The notes under the pieces were generated by a model. The model ran no database searches. It saw nothing but the letters and a program-made list of their open reading frames with translations, and had not been told where the DNA came from. From VMCP01 sp964408945 (GTDB taxonomy: Bacteria; Bacteroidota; Bacteroidia; NS11-12g; UBA955): DNA of 43,148 nt. A program made the position numbers and the translations under genes. Positions 27,071-35,669 of the stretch are shown one piece after another. The stretch lies in NCBI GenBank assembly GCA_964408945.1, contig CAYPBJ010000019.1, positions 1-43,148 of the forward strand. Reading direction: 5' to 3'. Positions within the stretch are counted from its first letter, which is position 1. Each line of letters begins with the position of its first letter.

Positions 27071-27315
27071 AGTACCAGGTACCATGTACCAGGTACCAGG
27101 TAGCGGGTAGCGGGTTGCGGGTGTCGGGTGCCAGGTGACGGGTGACGGGTGACGGGTGACGGGTGCCAGGTGACGGGTAGCGGTTACAGTTTACAGGACA
27201 CAGGGTACCGGGCTTCAGACCACAGACCACAGACCACGGACCACGGACCATGGACTAAAGACTACAGACCACAGACCATGGACCATGGACTACAGACTAC
27301 AGACTACAGACTACA
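27071..27315. repeat. Heptamer array C, 35 units without a register break
   Basis: The array is exactly 245 bp. Units 1-16 (27071-27182) are of the GGTNNCR type: GGTACCA, GGTAGCG, GGTTGCG, GGTGTCG, GGTGCCA and GGTGACG, the last four times in a row. Four or five intermediate units follow (GTTACAG, TTTACAG, GACACAG, GGTACCG, GGCTTCA). The rest (27218-27315) are GACYAYR type: GACCACA, GACCACG, GACCATG and GACTACA, plus GACTAAA. The 7-nt phase is kept from end to end. The left arm begins 3 nt after the hppD stop, and the last unit contains the stop codon of the convergent membrane protein gene. Confidence 0.95.
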
Positions 27316-28402
27316 CCAATATCGATTGTATAAACAGAATTCCTTGGGTAACTGAGAAGACAGCCATTACTGTCAAGGCTATCCAGCGTTGAAGGGGAGT
27401 TATGTGTCGGAATAGGTAAATCCAGGCTGGGAGAAGCACGCACACGTTCCGGTAAACGGCGGTGACACTGCTGCTGCTGTATGGGAGCCACCAATACAGA
27501 AAGGTGAATATCATTAATAGGAGCCACAGCGGTTGTTGCGTGCGGATCTTGTAGAATTTAATGACGGCTAGAATTACAGCGATCCAAATGACGTAGTTTT
27601 GGAGTTCGATTGACATTTTTAAGGTGCCCCATGCATCGATTAATTCCTTGAATTTCAAGTACATCATCTCGAATGGGAGCTTCACATGGTGTCCGTATTT
27701 GCCCTGTATTAGGAATAATGCGTTCCATTTTCCGGTTGCGAAATAATCGTATGCAAACCAAGTAATGATTCCTGCTAAAGGTATCAATACGAGTTTAGAG
27801 GCGTTGGTGAGAGTTAAAACTTTATTGCGCCATTGATATAATGCATAAACGCCCAAACAAGCTATAAGAATGAATCCGATAGAGTAAGAGAGTGCGGCAA
27901 AGTAACCCATGATGCCGGACAATAAGTATTTTTGGCGTTCCAGAAAGTAAAACATCCCCAGAACGAAAAAAGCTAATAGGGACATGGGGAAAATGGCGTG
28001 AAAATAGATGTTTCCCGGTGCTATTAATAAGAGTAAAGCGCCCGCAAACGATTCATTTCTGACCCAAAAAAGGCTGCAAATCCAGAAGAAGGTACTGATG
28101 TAAATACCGGCATCTGCAAATGGAATTTGTTGGCCAGAAATTTCATGAAGAAGTCTAATGAGAGCAGGGTATAGGGGTGCCCAGCCGGCGTTTCCGCAAG
28201 ACAAATTGAGATCATCAGTACAAGAATATAAGGTATGTCCATCTTTTGCAATTCCAAGATAAAGACCTGAATCCCAACGACTCCAACAAATGTCACTCCA
28301 GCCGCCCCAACAATTTCCGGCTAATGCGATGTAATGTCCAAATAAAAAATAGGAAACAATGAGCGCGAATGCGGCAATGATTTGTCTTTTGCTTAGTTCC
28401 AT
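27311..28402 (-). CDS. Multi-pass membrane protein, PIG-V/GT-C mannosyltransferase-like
   Basis: The protein has 363 residues with about nine hydrophobic segments. The first luminal/periplasmic loop carries RWDSGLYLGIAKDGHTLYS and then GNAGWAPLYPALIRLL. These resemble the WD..hYl.IA..GY and P-x-YP motifs of PIG-V-like GT-C transferases, which use lipid-linked sugars. A polyprenyl-phosphate mannose donor would be expected but is not shown. The ATG overlaps the end of the M3 peptidase gene by 10 nt. The TAG stop lies inside the last unit of heptamer array C, so the terminal residues (about QSILV) abut repeat sequence and the natural end may have been altered. Confidence 0.6.
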   Translation of the reverse strand: MELSKRQIIAAFALIVSYFLFGHYIALAGNCWGGWSDICWSRWDSGLYLGIAKDGHTLYSCTDDLNLSCGNAGWAPLYPALIRLLHEISGQQIPFADAGIYISTFFWICSLFWVRNESFAGALLLLIAPGNIYFHAIFPMSLLAFFVLGMFYFLERQKYLLSGIMGYFAALSYSIGFILIACLGVYALYQWRNKVLTLTNASKLVLIPLAGIITWFAYDYFATGKWNALFLIQGKYGHHVKLPFEMMYLKFKELIDAWGTLKMSIELQNYVIWIAVILAVIKFYKIRTQQPLWLLLMIFTFLYWWLPYSSSSVTAVYRNVCVLLPAWIYLFRHITPLQRWIALTVMAVFSVTQGILFIQSILV

Positions 28403-30096
28403 TGGCTCTCCACGAAATTCATCAGTGAAGATACATATTGTGGCGAGAAATCAAAGCGAACACCTGCGGCTAGGTAAATTTCTGGAATGCTCTGAGTGTA
28501 ACCTAATTTCATGAAATTGGTATACCCTTGGAGGGCTTCCGCACGTGACTTTTCAACGTAGTTTTTCCAAATGCCTATGGCGCCCAATTGAGCAATGCCG
28601 TATTCAATGTAGTAGAAAGGTACTTCGAATATGTGCAATTGACGGTGCCAAGAATGATTTTTTGCAAATTCCAAATCCGTGTAGTCAACCAAACCGGTTC
28701 CAAAACGCTCTTGAATTTGGTTCCAAGAATTCAATCTTTCAGCGCGAGTGTGATTGGGATTTTCATAGATCCAGTGTTGGAAGGCATCAACGGTAGCTAT
28801 CCACGGAAGGGTATTGATTACCCCTTCAATTTGTTCCATTTTGGCCCTTTGTAGGTCTTCAGATGAATCAAAATAATGTTGCCAACCTTCCATGCTCAAC
28901 AATTCCATACTCATAGAAGCAAGCTCAGCTACTTCGCTAGGAGTATTTTTAAATGCATTTAAGGGCAAAGGTGCCATCAAAAAACTGTGAATGGCATGTC
29001 CGGCTTCATGAACCAAGGTTTCAACGTCTCTCAAATTGCCGGTTGCATTCATGAAAATAAAGGGCATATTGGTTTCGGCAAGAGGATAATTATATCCACC
29101 CGGAGCCTTGCCTACTCTGCTATCTAGGTCAAGCAATCCTTTTCCTTTCATAGTGGTTAAACACTGTGAAAAGAAAGGATCTAATTGGTCTAAATTCTTG
29201 ATGCCTTTTTCTAAAAGGTCAGAACCGTTACTAAAAGGTTTTAAAGCGGGTCTATTGAGCGGATCAACTGAGGTATCCCAAGGTTTGAGAACCTCCAGTT
29301 TCATTTGATCTTTGCGTTTTTGAGTGACTTTTTGGGTGAGTGGAACTACATATTCTTCAATGGCCTTATGAAAATCTTTGCAATCTTGGGCTGTGTAATC
29401 GTATCTACCTAAGGCTGCAAACATGTAGTCTCGGTAATTTTCAAATCCAGCATTGATTGCCAGTTGATGTCTTTTTGCGACCATTTGGTCAAAGATATCT
29501 TCCAACTTTTCAGTATCAACGGCACGGCGTTCTTGTATTTTTCTCCATGCTTTTTCTCGAAGATCTCTATCGGGTTCAAGTAAAAAGTTGGAAGCTTTTT
29601 GAAGGGTAATTTCTTCACCGTTCCATTCAATACTCATGCTCCCTTGAACCGAGGAGTATTCTTGGGCCAAAGTGCTCAATTCAGATTGAATTTCTATGTT
29701 TTCTTCTCTGAAGATTTCGATGGCTTTTCTAACTCCGCGGAAATAAATTTGGTGAGCAGTGCTTTGAGGATTGGATTCATTTTCGAGTTCCTGAGTGAAA
29801 GAGCAATCTGCAATTTTTCGATTGAGTTGATCTTCTAGTGGAGCCAACTGTGGTTGGATTTCCTGAACAAACTGAAGATACTTCGACTCGTGATCTTTGT
29901 TTTTAGTATCGCAAGTCATGCGAATGTATCTCCAGGCCATATCTTCCGAAATATGACTTTCGAGTTCACTAGCATCTTTTAACCAATGTTCTAATTCGGT
30001 TACGCTGTTTATTGGTCTCTCTATAAGTTGATTAAAGAGTACAACGACAGATTCAGCCGAATCAATTCGGAAATTCTCAGGAATAAATGAAGCCAT
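28393..30096 (-). CDS. M3-family oligoendopeptidase (PepF-like)
   Basis: This cytoplasmic zinc metallopeptidase degrades short peptides. It has 567 residues, the family length. The zinc motif HEAGHAIHSF lies near residues 363-372, preceded by FIFMNATGNLRDVETLV and followed by the third ligand region SEVAELASMSMELL. The N-terminal helical half includes a typical DREKAW-like element (DLREKAWRKIQERR). No signal peptide is present. It lies 11 nt after the DUF5606 gene and overlaps the membrane protein gene downstream, forming a four-gene minus-strand operon. Confidence 0.92.
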   Translation of the reverse strand: MASFIPENFRIDSAESVVVLFNQLIERPINSVTELEHWLKDASELESHISEDMAWRYIRMTCDTKNKDHESKYLQFVQEIQPQLAPLEDQLNRKIADCSFTQELENESNPQSTAHQIYFRGVRKAIEIFREENIEIQSELSTLAQEYSSVQGSMSIEWNGEEITLQKASNFLLEPDRDLREKAWRKIQERRAVDTEKLEDIFDQMVAKRHQLAINAGFENYRDYMFAALGRYDYTAQDCKDFHKAIEEYVVPLTQKVTQKRKDQMKLEVLKPWDTSVDPLNRPALKPFSNGSDLLEKGIKNLDQLDPFFSQCLTTMKGKGLLDLDSRVGKAPGGYNYPLAETNMPFIFMNATGNLRDVETLVHEAGHAIHSFLMAPLPLNAFKNTPSEVAELASMSMELLSMEGWQHYFDSSEDLQRAKMEQIEGVINTLPWIATVDAFQHWIYENPNHTRAERLNSWNQIQERFGTGLVDYTDLEFAKNHSWHRQLHIFEVPFYYIEYGIAQLGAIGIWKNYVEKSRAEALQGYTNFMKLGYTQSIPEIYLAAGVRFDFSPQYVSSLMNFVESQWN

Positions 30097-30107
30097 AGGA
30101 ATTGGTA

Positions 30108-30662
30108 TTAACTACCCATTTTACGAGGAGTTGCAGTTTTTGCTTTAACTCCTGCGGAAGTTTTTGTAGCGGTTTTAACGGCTGTCTTTGCAGCAGTTTT
30201 ACTCGCATCTGGTTTGGCTTTTACTACTGGAGCATCTGAGTCACTACCTTCTGCGCCTTCAGTTTCTTCTTCATGAAGGGTAGTAAAATCTAATTTATCT
30301 TTCAATAAGTGGTACCAAGCGCACAACTTTTTCATATCGCTTGGGTATACTCTTTCGCGGTCATAATTTGGCATTATCTTCGCCATAAACGCTTTAACTT
30401 CATCGTTGTCTGCCTTGCTAGTGGGAACGATTTCACCTTTTTCTTCCAGTGCTTTTACGTTTTGAAGTACTACTGCCAATTTAACTTCGCCTTCTTCTTC
30501 AAACATGGAGATGTCAGATAGTATGCTCACGCGTTGTCTAAGGTTGGTAGAGAACTTTTTGCCATCGGCCAAAGCTTCAAGTATTAAACCAGATTTATTT
30601 TGTCCCAATATTTTGTGCAAGCCGGGCATTCCGGTTACTGAAACGATGTCTTTTAACTTCAT
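30108..30662 (-). CDS. DUF5606 domain protein with Lys/Ala-rich tail
   Basis: The protein is 184 residues from the internal ATG at 30662, chosen because MKLKDIVSVTGMPGLHKILG matches the family start; an ATG 18 nt further upstream adds MEICIS and seems unlikely. The domain (about 1-135) includes GLILEALADGKKFSTNLRQR and ends in a helical part with YPSDMKKLCAWYHLLKDKLDF. The tail is acidic first (EEETEGAEGSDSD) and then low-complexity Lys/Ala/Thr (KTAAKTAVKTATKTSAG), like a histone-H1-type nucleic-acid-binding tail. The function of DUF5606 is not known. It is likely in an operon with the preceding small gene and the M3 peptidase. Confidence 0.82.
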   Translation of the reverse strand: MKLKDIVSVTGMPGLHKILGQNKSGLILEALADGKKFSTNLRQRVSILSDISMFEEEGEVKLAVVLQNVKALEEKGEIVPTSKADNDEVKAFMAKIMPNYDRERVYPSDMKKLCAWYHLLKDKLDFTTLHEEETEGAEGSDSDAPVVKAKPDASKTAAKTAVKTATKTSAGVKAKTATPRKMGS

Positions 30663-30696
30663 AGAAATGCAAATTTCCACAAATAGTAGTAGATTA

Positions 30697-31065
30697 TCAA
30701 GTACGAGAGTGTTGTTTTCGGGTATGAACTTTTTGAAATTCCCTCAGAAGCACTGCTTTTGCCATATTTTCATGGGTATCACCGCCCATTTTTTGGACGA
30801 ATTTGTACTGTTTTTCGGTGAGATCAACTCTGAAAACAATCTTCATCCAGTCTGAGTTTCGTTGGGTTCTTAGGTTTTCTACGGCCAACAAAAGTTCTGG
30901 TAACAGAGAGGCTAAATCGGTGTAATTGTCCCCCGAAAAAAGAAAGCCCGCTATCCCAAAATCTTTTTCAATTTGCATCCTGATTTCCTCAAGGTATAAT
31001 GGGCTACCCAACTGTAAATTTAAATCATCGGGTGGATTATTGGGGATATCTAAGGGATGTTTCAC
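30697..31065 (-). CDS. Small hypothetical protein
   Basis: The protein is 122 residues from a GTG at 31065. This start is preferred because MKHPLDIPNNPPDDLNLQLG looks like a natural N-terminus and the longer reading would overlap hldD on the other strand. The sequence is predicted to be mainly helical (LYLEEIRMQIEKDFGIAG, LPELLLAVENLRTQRNSDWM, LTEKQYKFVQKMGGDTHENM). It ends in a basic tail, FQKVHTRKQHSRT. I do not recognise the family. It is 34 nt upstream of DUF5606 and diverges from hldD with 30 nt between starts. Length and codon use look like a real gene. Confidence 0.6.
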   Translation of the reverse strand: MKHPLDIPNNPPDDLNLQLGSPLYLEEIRMQIEKDFGIAGFLFSGDNYTDLASLLPELLLAVENLRTQRNSDWMKIVFRVDLTEKQYKFVQKMGGDTHENMAKAVLLREFQKVHTRKQHSRT

Positions 31066-31083
31066 TCGCACGAATTTAATGCC

Positions 31084-31091
31084 TATTTTTG
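31084..31091 (+). promoter_or_regulatory. -7 element before hldD
   Basis: TATTTTTG fits TAnnTTTG and ends 4 nt before the ATG at 31096, which would give a leaderless transcript. No convincing -33 TTG is seen at the expected distance. It lies in the 30-nt divergent gap. Confidence 0.35.
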
Positions 31092-31095
31092 TTTC

Positions 31096-32073
31096 ATGAT
31101 CATTGTTACGGGTGCTTGCGGATTTATTGGCTCCGCACTTTTGGGGAAACTTCAAGAACTTGGTTACGGCGAATTGATTGCTGTAGATGATTTTAGCCAC
31201 GCTTTAAAACTTCCCAACCTGGAAAACAAAAATTTAAAAGCCCGCATTGACAGGGAAGAATTTCCCGATTGGTTGGACGAACATGCTCAGAAAGTGCAAT
31301 TTGTATTTCATATTGGGGCAAGAACCAGGACCAATGAATTTAATTGGGATGTGCTAAATCACTTAAACGTAGATTATTCTAAACGACTTTGGAATACATG
31401 TACCCAGTTTTCTATTCCTTTAATTTACGCCAGTTCTGCAGCCACTTATGGTAGCGGTGAATTTGGATTTGATGATAGTCCAGAGGGTAGGAGTCGTTTG
31501 AAGCCCATGAATCCTTACGGCGAGAGCAAGCAGTTGTTCGACCTTTGGGCGGAAGAAAAAGCGGCTGAAGGCCTGCATCCTCCATTTTGGGCTGGTTTTA
31601 AGTTTTTCAATGTTTTTGGTCCCAATGAATATCACAAGGGCAGAATGGCCAGTGTAGTATTTCATGCCTTCAATCAGATCAAGGAAAAAGGCGAAGTTTC
31701 CTTGTTCAAGAGCTATAGAGATGATTACCAAGATGGCGGACAACGACGAGATTTTGTTTACGTAAAAGACGTTTTGAGCGTTTTGATTCATTTTATGGAA
31801 AATAGAAAAAATTCGGGAATTTATAATTTGGGAAGCGGGGAAGCTCACACTTTTTTAGAATTGGCAACGGGTGTTTTTGAGGCGTTGAATCAAGTTCCCA
31901 ATATTAAGTATGTTGAGATGCCTGAAGATATAAGAGACAATTATCAATATTTCACTGAAGCATCAATGTCAAGAGTCAGAGATGCAGGGTATACAGCTGA
32001 TTTTTGGAGTTTTGACCATGCGATAAAAGATTATGTTAATGGCTATTTAGAACACCAATGCGCCGTGTATTAA
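31096..32073 (+). CDS. hldD: ADP-L-glycero-D-manno-heptose 6-epimerase
   Basis: This SDR-family epimerase makes the heptose precursor of the LPS inner core. It has 325 residues from the ATG at 31096, which gives MIIVTGACGFIGS with the NAD loop (residues 5-12); the upstream reading MFHSHEF is discarded. Active-site features are YASSAATYG (Ser) and NPYGESKQLFD (Tyr141, Lys145). The family signature KFFNVFGPNEYHKGRMASVV is strongly conserved, as is GGQRRDFVYVKDV. Its 3' end overlaps the histidine kinase gene by 16 nt, so the two are cotranscribed and coupled. Confidence 0.93.
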   Translation: MIIVTGACGFIGSALLGKLQELGYGELIAVDDFSHALKLPNLENKNLKARIDREEFPDWLDEHAQKVQFVFHIGARTRTNEFNWDVLNHLNVDYSKRLWNTCTQFSIPLIYASSAATYGSGEFGFDDSPEGRSRLKPMNPYGESKQLFDLWAEEKAAEGLHPPFWAGFKFFNVFGPNEYHKGRMASVVFHAFNQIKEKGEVSLFKSYRDDYQDGGQRRDFVYVKDVLSVLIHFMENRKNSGIYNLGSGEAHTFLELATGVFEALNQVPNIKYVEMPEDIRDNYQYFTEASMSRVRDAGYTADFWSFDHAIKDYVNGYLEHQCAVY

Positions 32074-35000
32074 GCATACTGGGTGTTTTTTTGAGAGCCA
32101 TTGGATTGATTCTATTGGCTTTTGGGGTTTGGTTTAATTCAAATGAATATAGTGGCGAACCAAATTCTCAGAAAATTATTGATCAAGCACAACTAGAAAT
32201 TCTGGAAGCCGATGAATTAATTTCAACGCTTAAAGACTCTTTCGGACAAGCCAAGTCGTTTATGCCTTGGTTGGATAAACTAAAAAGTAAAAATCTAGAG
32301 GCATTTTTGTTTTATCAAGGAAAGCCCATTGAGTGGACATGCCAAGATTTTCAGGTTAGTCCCCAATTGGGCAATCAGTTTGGATTTATAAATCAAAATG
32401 GGGTATATCTGGCCACCTGGAACCTTGAAATTAATAACTATACGTATGTTTTTGTTTCAAATGCATTCAAATCCAATTTTCCACAAATTCAATCTAAAAC
32501 TTCCTTTGTCAATGGCATAGATGTATTTGTTTCGAACGATAAATTCTCTAAAGCCAAAGATTTAAATGTTAAGATTAAAACTCTGGGTCATTTAGGAATA
32601 GAACCACGGTCATTTGATTTTTATGTGAAAATCAATCGCGTAAATAACCCCGTTTACGGTGATTTACTAGTATTAATTGGTTGGATATTTTTAACAGCTG
32701 GGATTTATTGTTTATCTGTGTTAAAAAACAGCTTGTGGCGAAGAATTCCCATAGGTGCTCTTCTGTGGATGATCTTTGCTCTGAGTATTTCAAAAGGAAT
32801 TACAGGCCAGAGTTTGTCTCAATTCCGATTGTTTTCTTCTGATGTTTTTTCACCTAATCCCATTTTTAAAAATCTAGGTGTAGCCATAATTTGGGCACTG
32901 ATTGGATTATGGTTGGTCCGGAATTTAAAAGTATTTCGAAATGAACTAACCAATACTGCTCCAGTATTGATATTGTTCTTGCGGTTGACCCTGTTGATAT
33001 TAGCGGGTAGTATTTTATTCTACAGCGCCGATTTGTCAGCATACATCATCCATTCTACTGAGGTAACGTTTGATTTTTCTAAACTTCTTTTAATAGATTA
33101 TATTTCTGTATTGTCACTTTTACTGATAGTCATCATGGTGGCCTCTGCATTGGTGATATTGGATTTTGTCATTCATTCAGGAAAGTCTAATTGGAGTTTG
33201 TTTACATCGGTTTTCGTGCTTTCGGGTATAGTTGTTTACAAAGATCCATTCACTGGTGCATTATTACTATTGTTCTTATTGATTTGGTTGGGTCATCAAA
33301 CCTGGAATAATTTAGGCTTTCCGGGATTGCGTCGATGGCTTGAAATTATCTTGCCAGCCCTCTTTATCAGTGCGGTAATTAAAGGTGAATTAATAAAAAA
33401 AGAACGATTACAGCAAGAATTACTCGCGAAAAACCTTGTAGTAAAGTACGATGATTTTGTAAATGGACTTTTACTAGATATTGAGAATTCATTCAGCACC
33501 GACCTAGCGGTATTGCATTTTATTACCGGGAATTCTGAAGTTGAAAAAGCTCAATTGGTAGAGAATTTAAGGACTCAGTATTTTTCAGAATTAAACGATC
33601 AATTTGAATTTGAGGTTTTCGATTTTAACGATTCTGGCAAGAATTTTAGAATTCAGAACTCACTTGATTTGTCTGCACTTAATTCTCTCTACAACAGTGA
33701 TGGTTCACTCCAAATCACCCCTCATTTTGTTCAAATAACCGAAAGAAGACTGAGAGGAGCTTTTGTTGGGAGATTTCCTGTTTATAAAGACAGCCAATTT
33801 TCTGCACTTTATTTTACCCTTTTGACACCGAAAAGTCTTGAAAATAACGGACAATTGTCTGATCAAATAAAGCCGTCCGAAGTTGAAAAATTGAGAGACG
33901 AGAATTCATTTAGTTATGCCATTTACAACCGCGATAGACTGAGTAAAAATACTGGGTCGTTTGAATACCCTCTTCAAAGTCCCTTTGGAAGTGCAAACGG
34001 TTTTATTCAAAAAGGGAAAAACAGGCATTTTATCTTGTATGATTCTTTCAACAACCAAGTAGTGGTTACCGATACTGCAAACGGATTGTTGCATGAGTCG
34101 TTTCAATTTACCCTCTTTATTCTAGGGGGATTTTTAATCTATTTCTTTATTTACTGGGTGGTTTGGATTGAGAAGTGGGTGTTTTTGAAAGCGGGACTAG
34201 CGAATGATACCATGCCTAACAGTCATTGGTTGATTTCTAAAAAGCTCCAGCTTTATATGACTTGGCTGTTGATGTTGATATTTATCATCGTTTTGACGGT
34301 GACAGTCAATTTTTTTATATCCAAAAACACGTTGGCTCAACAGCAAGATTTATTGAGGAAAACCACCAATATTGCAACCAAGATAAGTTCTCAAATCAGT
34401 TTAGATCAACTTGAAAATAAATACGAAGTGGGTTTGGTTTATGATCTATCTGAAGCGTATGGTGCAGACATAAATGTGTTTGACAGATACGGTCAATTGA
34501 TTGTTTCAACCCACAATGCATTCTTCCGTGATCGATTCAGAGGAAATTTAATGAATCCAACGGTATACAGAGATTTTAATGCAGGAAAACAAAATGCAAT
34601 TTTGGCCGAAGAGAAGATTTCTGATCTCCAGTATATATCTGCATATTCGGTTATTAATGATAATGATTTGAATATTCGAGGTTTTGTAAATGTTCCTTAC
34701 TATTCAAATCGAAATGACTTGTATAGCGAGATATCCAATTTTGTGGTGGCCATCATCAATTTGTTCGCTTTAATTTTTGCAGCGTCATTAATTTTAACAA
34801 ATCTGGTTTCCAAGAGAATTTCTGAACCTCTATTGTTGATTGGATCAAAACTAGCTAAAACAAAATTAGGTCAACGAAATCAACCCATTCAATGGGAGGG
34901 TGAAGATGAAATTGGTCAATTAGTTGCAGAATATAATCGGATGTTGGCTCAGTTAGATGAAAGTCTAAACAAACTAGCAGCTACCGAAAGGGAAGGAGCC

Positions 35001-35669
35001 TGGAGAGAAATGGCTAAACAAGTTGCCCATGAAATTAAAAATCCACTGACTCCCATGCGTCTGTCATTGCAACATCTGCAATATTCAATGAACCGCGGCG
35101 ATGATAATCTTAAGGAAAAAATCTCTAAAACAGCAGATTTATTGATTCGTCAAATTGATTCATTAAGCAATATGGCTGAAGAATTTAGCTCATTTGCAAA
35201 GATGCCAGAACCCAAATTAGAGCCCACAAATATTACTCAAGTGCTTGCAGATGCCATTGCATTGAATGAACGTGAAATGGGATTCAGTATTGAAGCAGAT
35301 TTATGCGAATCAGAAATTGAAATCTTAGCAGATGCCCACCAATTGGTTCGAGTATTCAACAATCTGCTGAAAAATGCCATTCAAGCCATCCCCGATGACA
35401 GAAAAGGTAAAATCCAAGTGGTTCAAACTCTTTCACCCAATAATGGGAAAGTCATCATCAAAGTAAAAGATAATGGTAAAGGAATTCCTCCGGAATTATT
35501 CAATAAAATTTTCTCTCCCAATTTCAGCACCAAAAATTCTGGCATGGGCTTAGGATTGGCCATTACCCGTAAAATTGTAGAGCAATTTAGTGGATCTATA
35601 GATTTTGAAACAAAATTAGACGAGGGCACCACCTTTACTCTGGTATTTCCAACCACGGCTTCGACCTGA
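32058..35669 (+). CDS. Large multi-pass sensor histidine kinase (NtrY-like)
   Basis: The protein has 1203 residues. Residues 1-440 hold one N-terminal helix, a loop of about 180 residues, and then about seven hydrophobic helices. A soluble region follows (440-685), then two helices (about 690-715 and 735-757), a sensor-like loop of about 130 residues and a last helix (about 900-925). The C-terminus has HAMP (about 930-975), a HisKA domain with MAKQVAHEIKNPLTPMRL (His about 991) and HATPase_c with NNLLKNAIQAIPDD, VKDNGKGIPPELF and GMGLGLAITRKIV. Output is probably phosphotransfer to a response regulator, but none is adjacent. The gene end overlaps queG head-on by 35 bp. Confidence 0.88.
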   Translation: MRRVLSILGVFLRAIGLILLAFGVWFNSNEYSGEPNSQKIIDQAQLEILEADELISTLKDSFGQAKSFMPWLDKLKSKNLEAFLFYQGKPIEWTCQDFQVSPQLGNQFGFINQNGVYLATWNLEINNYTYVFVSNAFKSNFPQIQSKTSFVNGIDVFVSNDKFSKAKDLNVKIKTLGHLGIEPRSFDFYVKINRVNNPVYGDLLVLIGWIFLTAGIYCLSVLKNSLWRRIPIGALLWMIFALSISKGITGQSLSQFRLFSSDVFSPNPIFKNLGVAIIWALIGLWLVRNLKVFRNELTNTAPVLILFLRLTLLILAGSILFYSADLSAYIIHSTEVTFDFSKLLLIDYISVLSLLLIVIMVASALVILDFVIHSGKSNWSLFTSVFVLSGIVVYKDPFTGALLLLFLLIWLGHQTWNNLGFPGLRRWLEIILPALFISAVIKGELIKKERLQQELLAKNLVVKYDDFVNGLLLDIENSFSTDLAVLHFITGNSEVEKAQLVENLRTQYFSELNDQFEFEVFDFNDSGKNFRIQNSLDLSALNSLYNSDGSLQITPHFVQITERRLRGAFVGRFPVYKDSQFSALYFTLLTPKSLENNGQLSDQIKPSEVEKLRDENSFSYAIYNRDRLSKNTGSFEYPLQSPFGSANGFIQKGKNRHFILYDSFNNQVVVTDTANGLLHESFQFTLFILGGFLIYFFIYWVVWIEKWVFLKAGLANDTMPNSHWLISKKLQLYMTWLLMLIFIIVLTVTVNFFISKNTLAQQQDLLRKTTNIATKISSQISLDQLENKYEVGLVYDLSEAYGADINVFDRYGQLIVSTHNAFFRDRFRGNLMNPTVYRDFNAGKQNAILAEEKISDLQYISAYSVINDNDLNIRGFVNVPYYSNRNDLYSEISNFVVAIINLFALIFAASLILTNLVSKRISEPLLLIGSKLAKTKLGQRNQPIQWEGEDEIGQLVAEYNRMLAQLDESLNKLAATEREGAWREMAKQVAHEIKNPLTPMRLSLQHLQYSMNRGDDNLKEKISKTADLLIRQIDSLSNMAEEFSSFAKMPEPKLEPTNITQVLADAIALNEREMGFSIEADLCESEIEILADAHQLVRVFNNLLKNAIQAIPDDRKGKIQVVQTLSPNNGKVIIKVKDNGKGIPPELFNKIFSPNFSTKNSGMGLGLAITRKIVEQFSGSIDFETKLDEGTTFTLVFPTTAST

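Noticed and set aside
27071..27315. Heptamer arrays as CRISPR arrays
   Set aside because: There are no spacers, no constant repeat of 24-40 nt and no cas genes; the unit is 7 nt in tandem.
31066..31200. Longer N-terminus of the small hypothetical protein (start at 31200)
   Set aside because: It would overlap hldD on the opposite strand by about 100 nt; the GTG at 31065 leaves a normal divergent gap.
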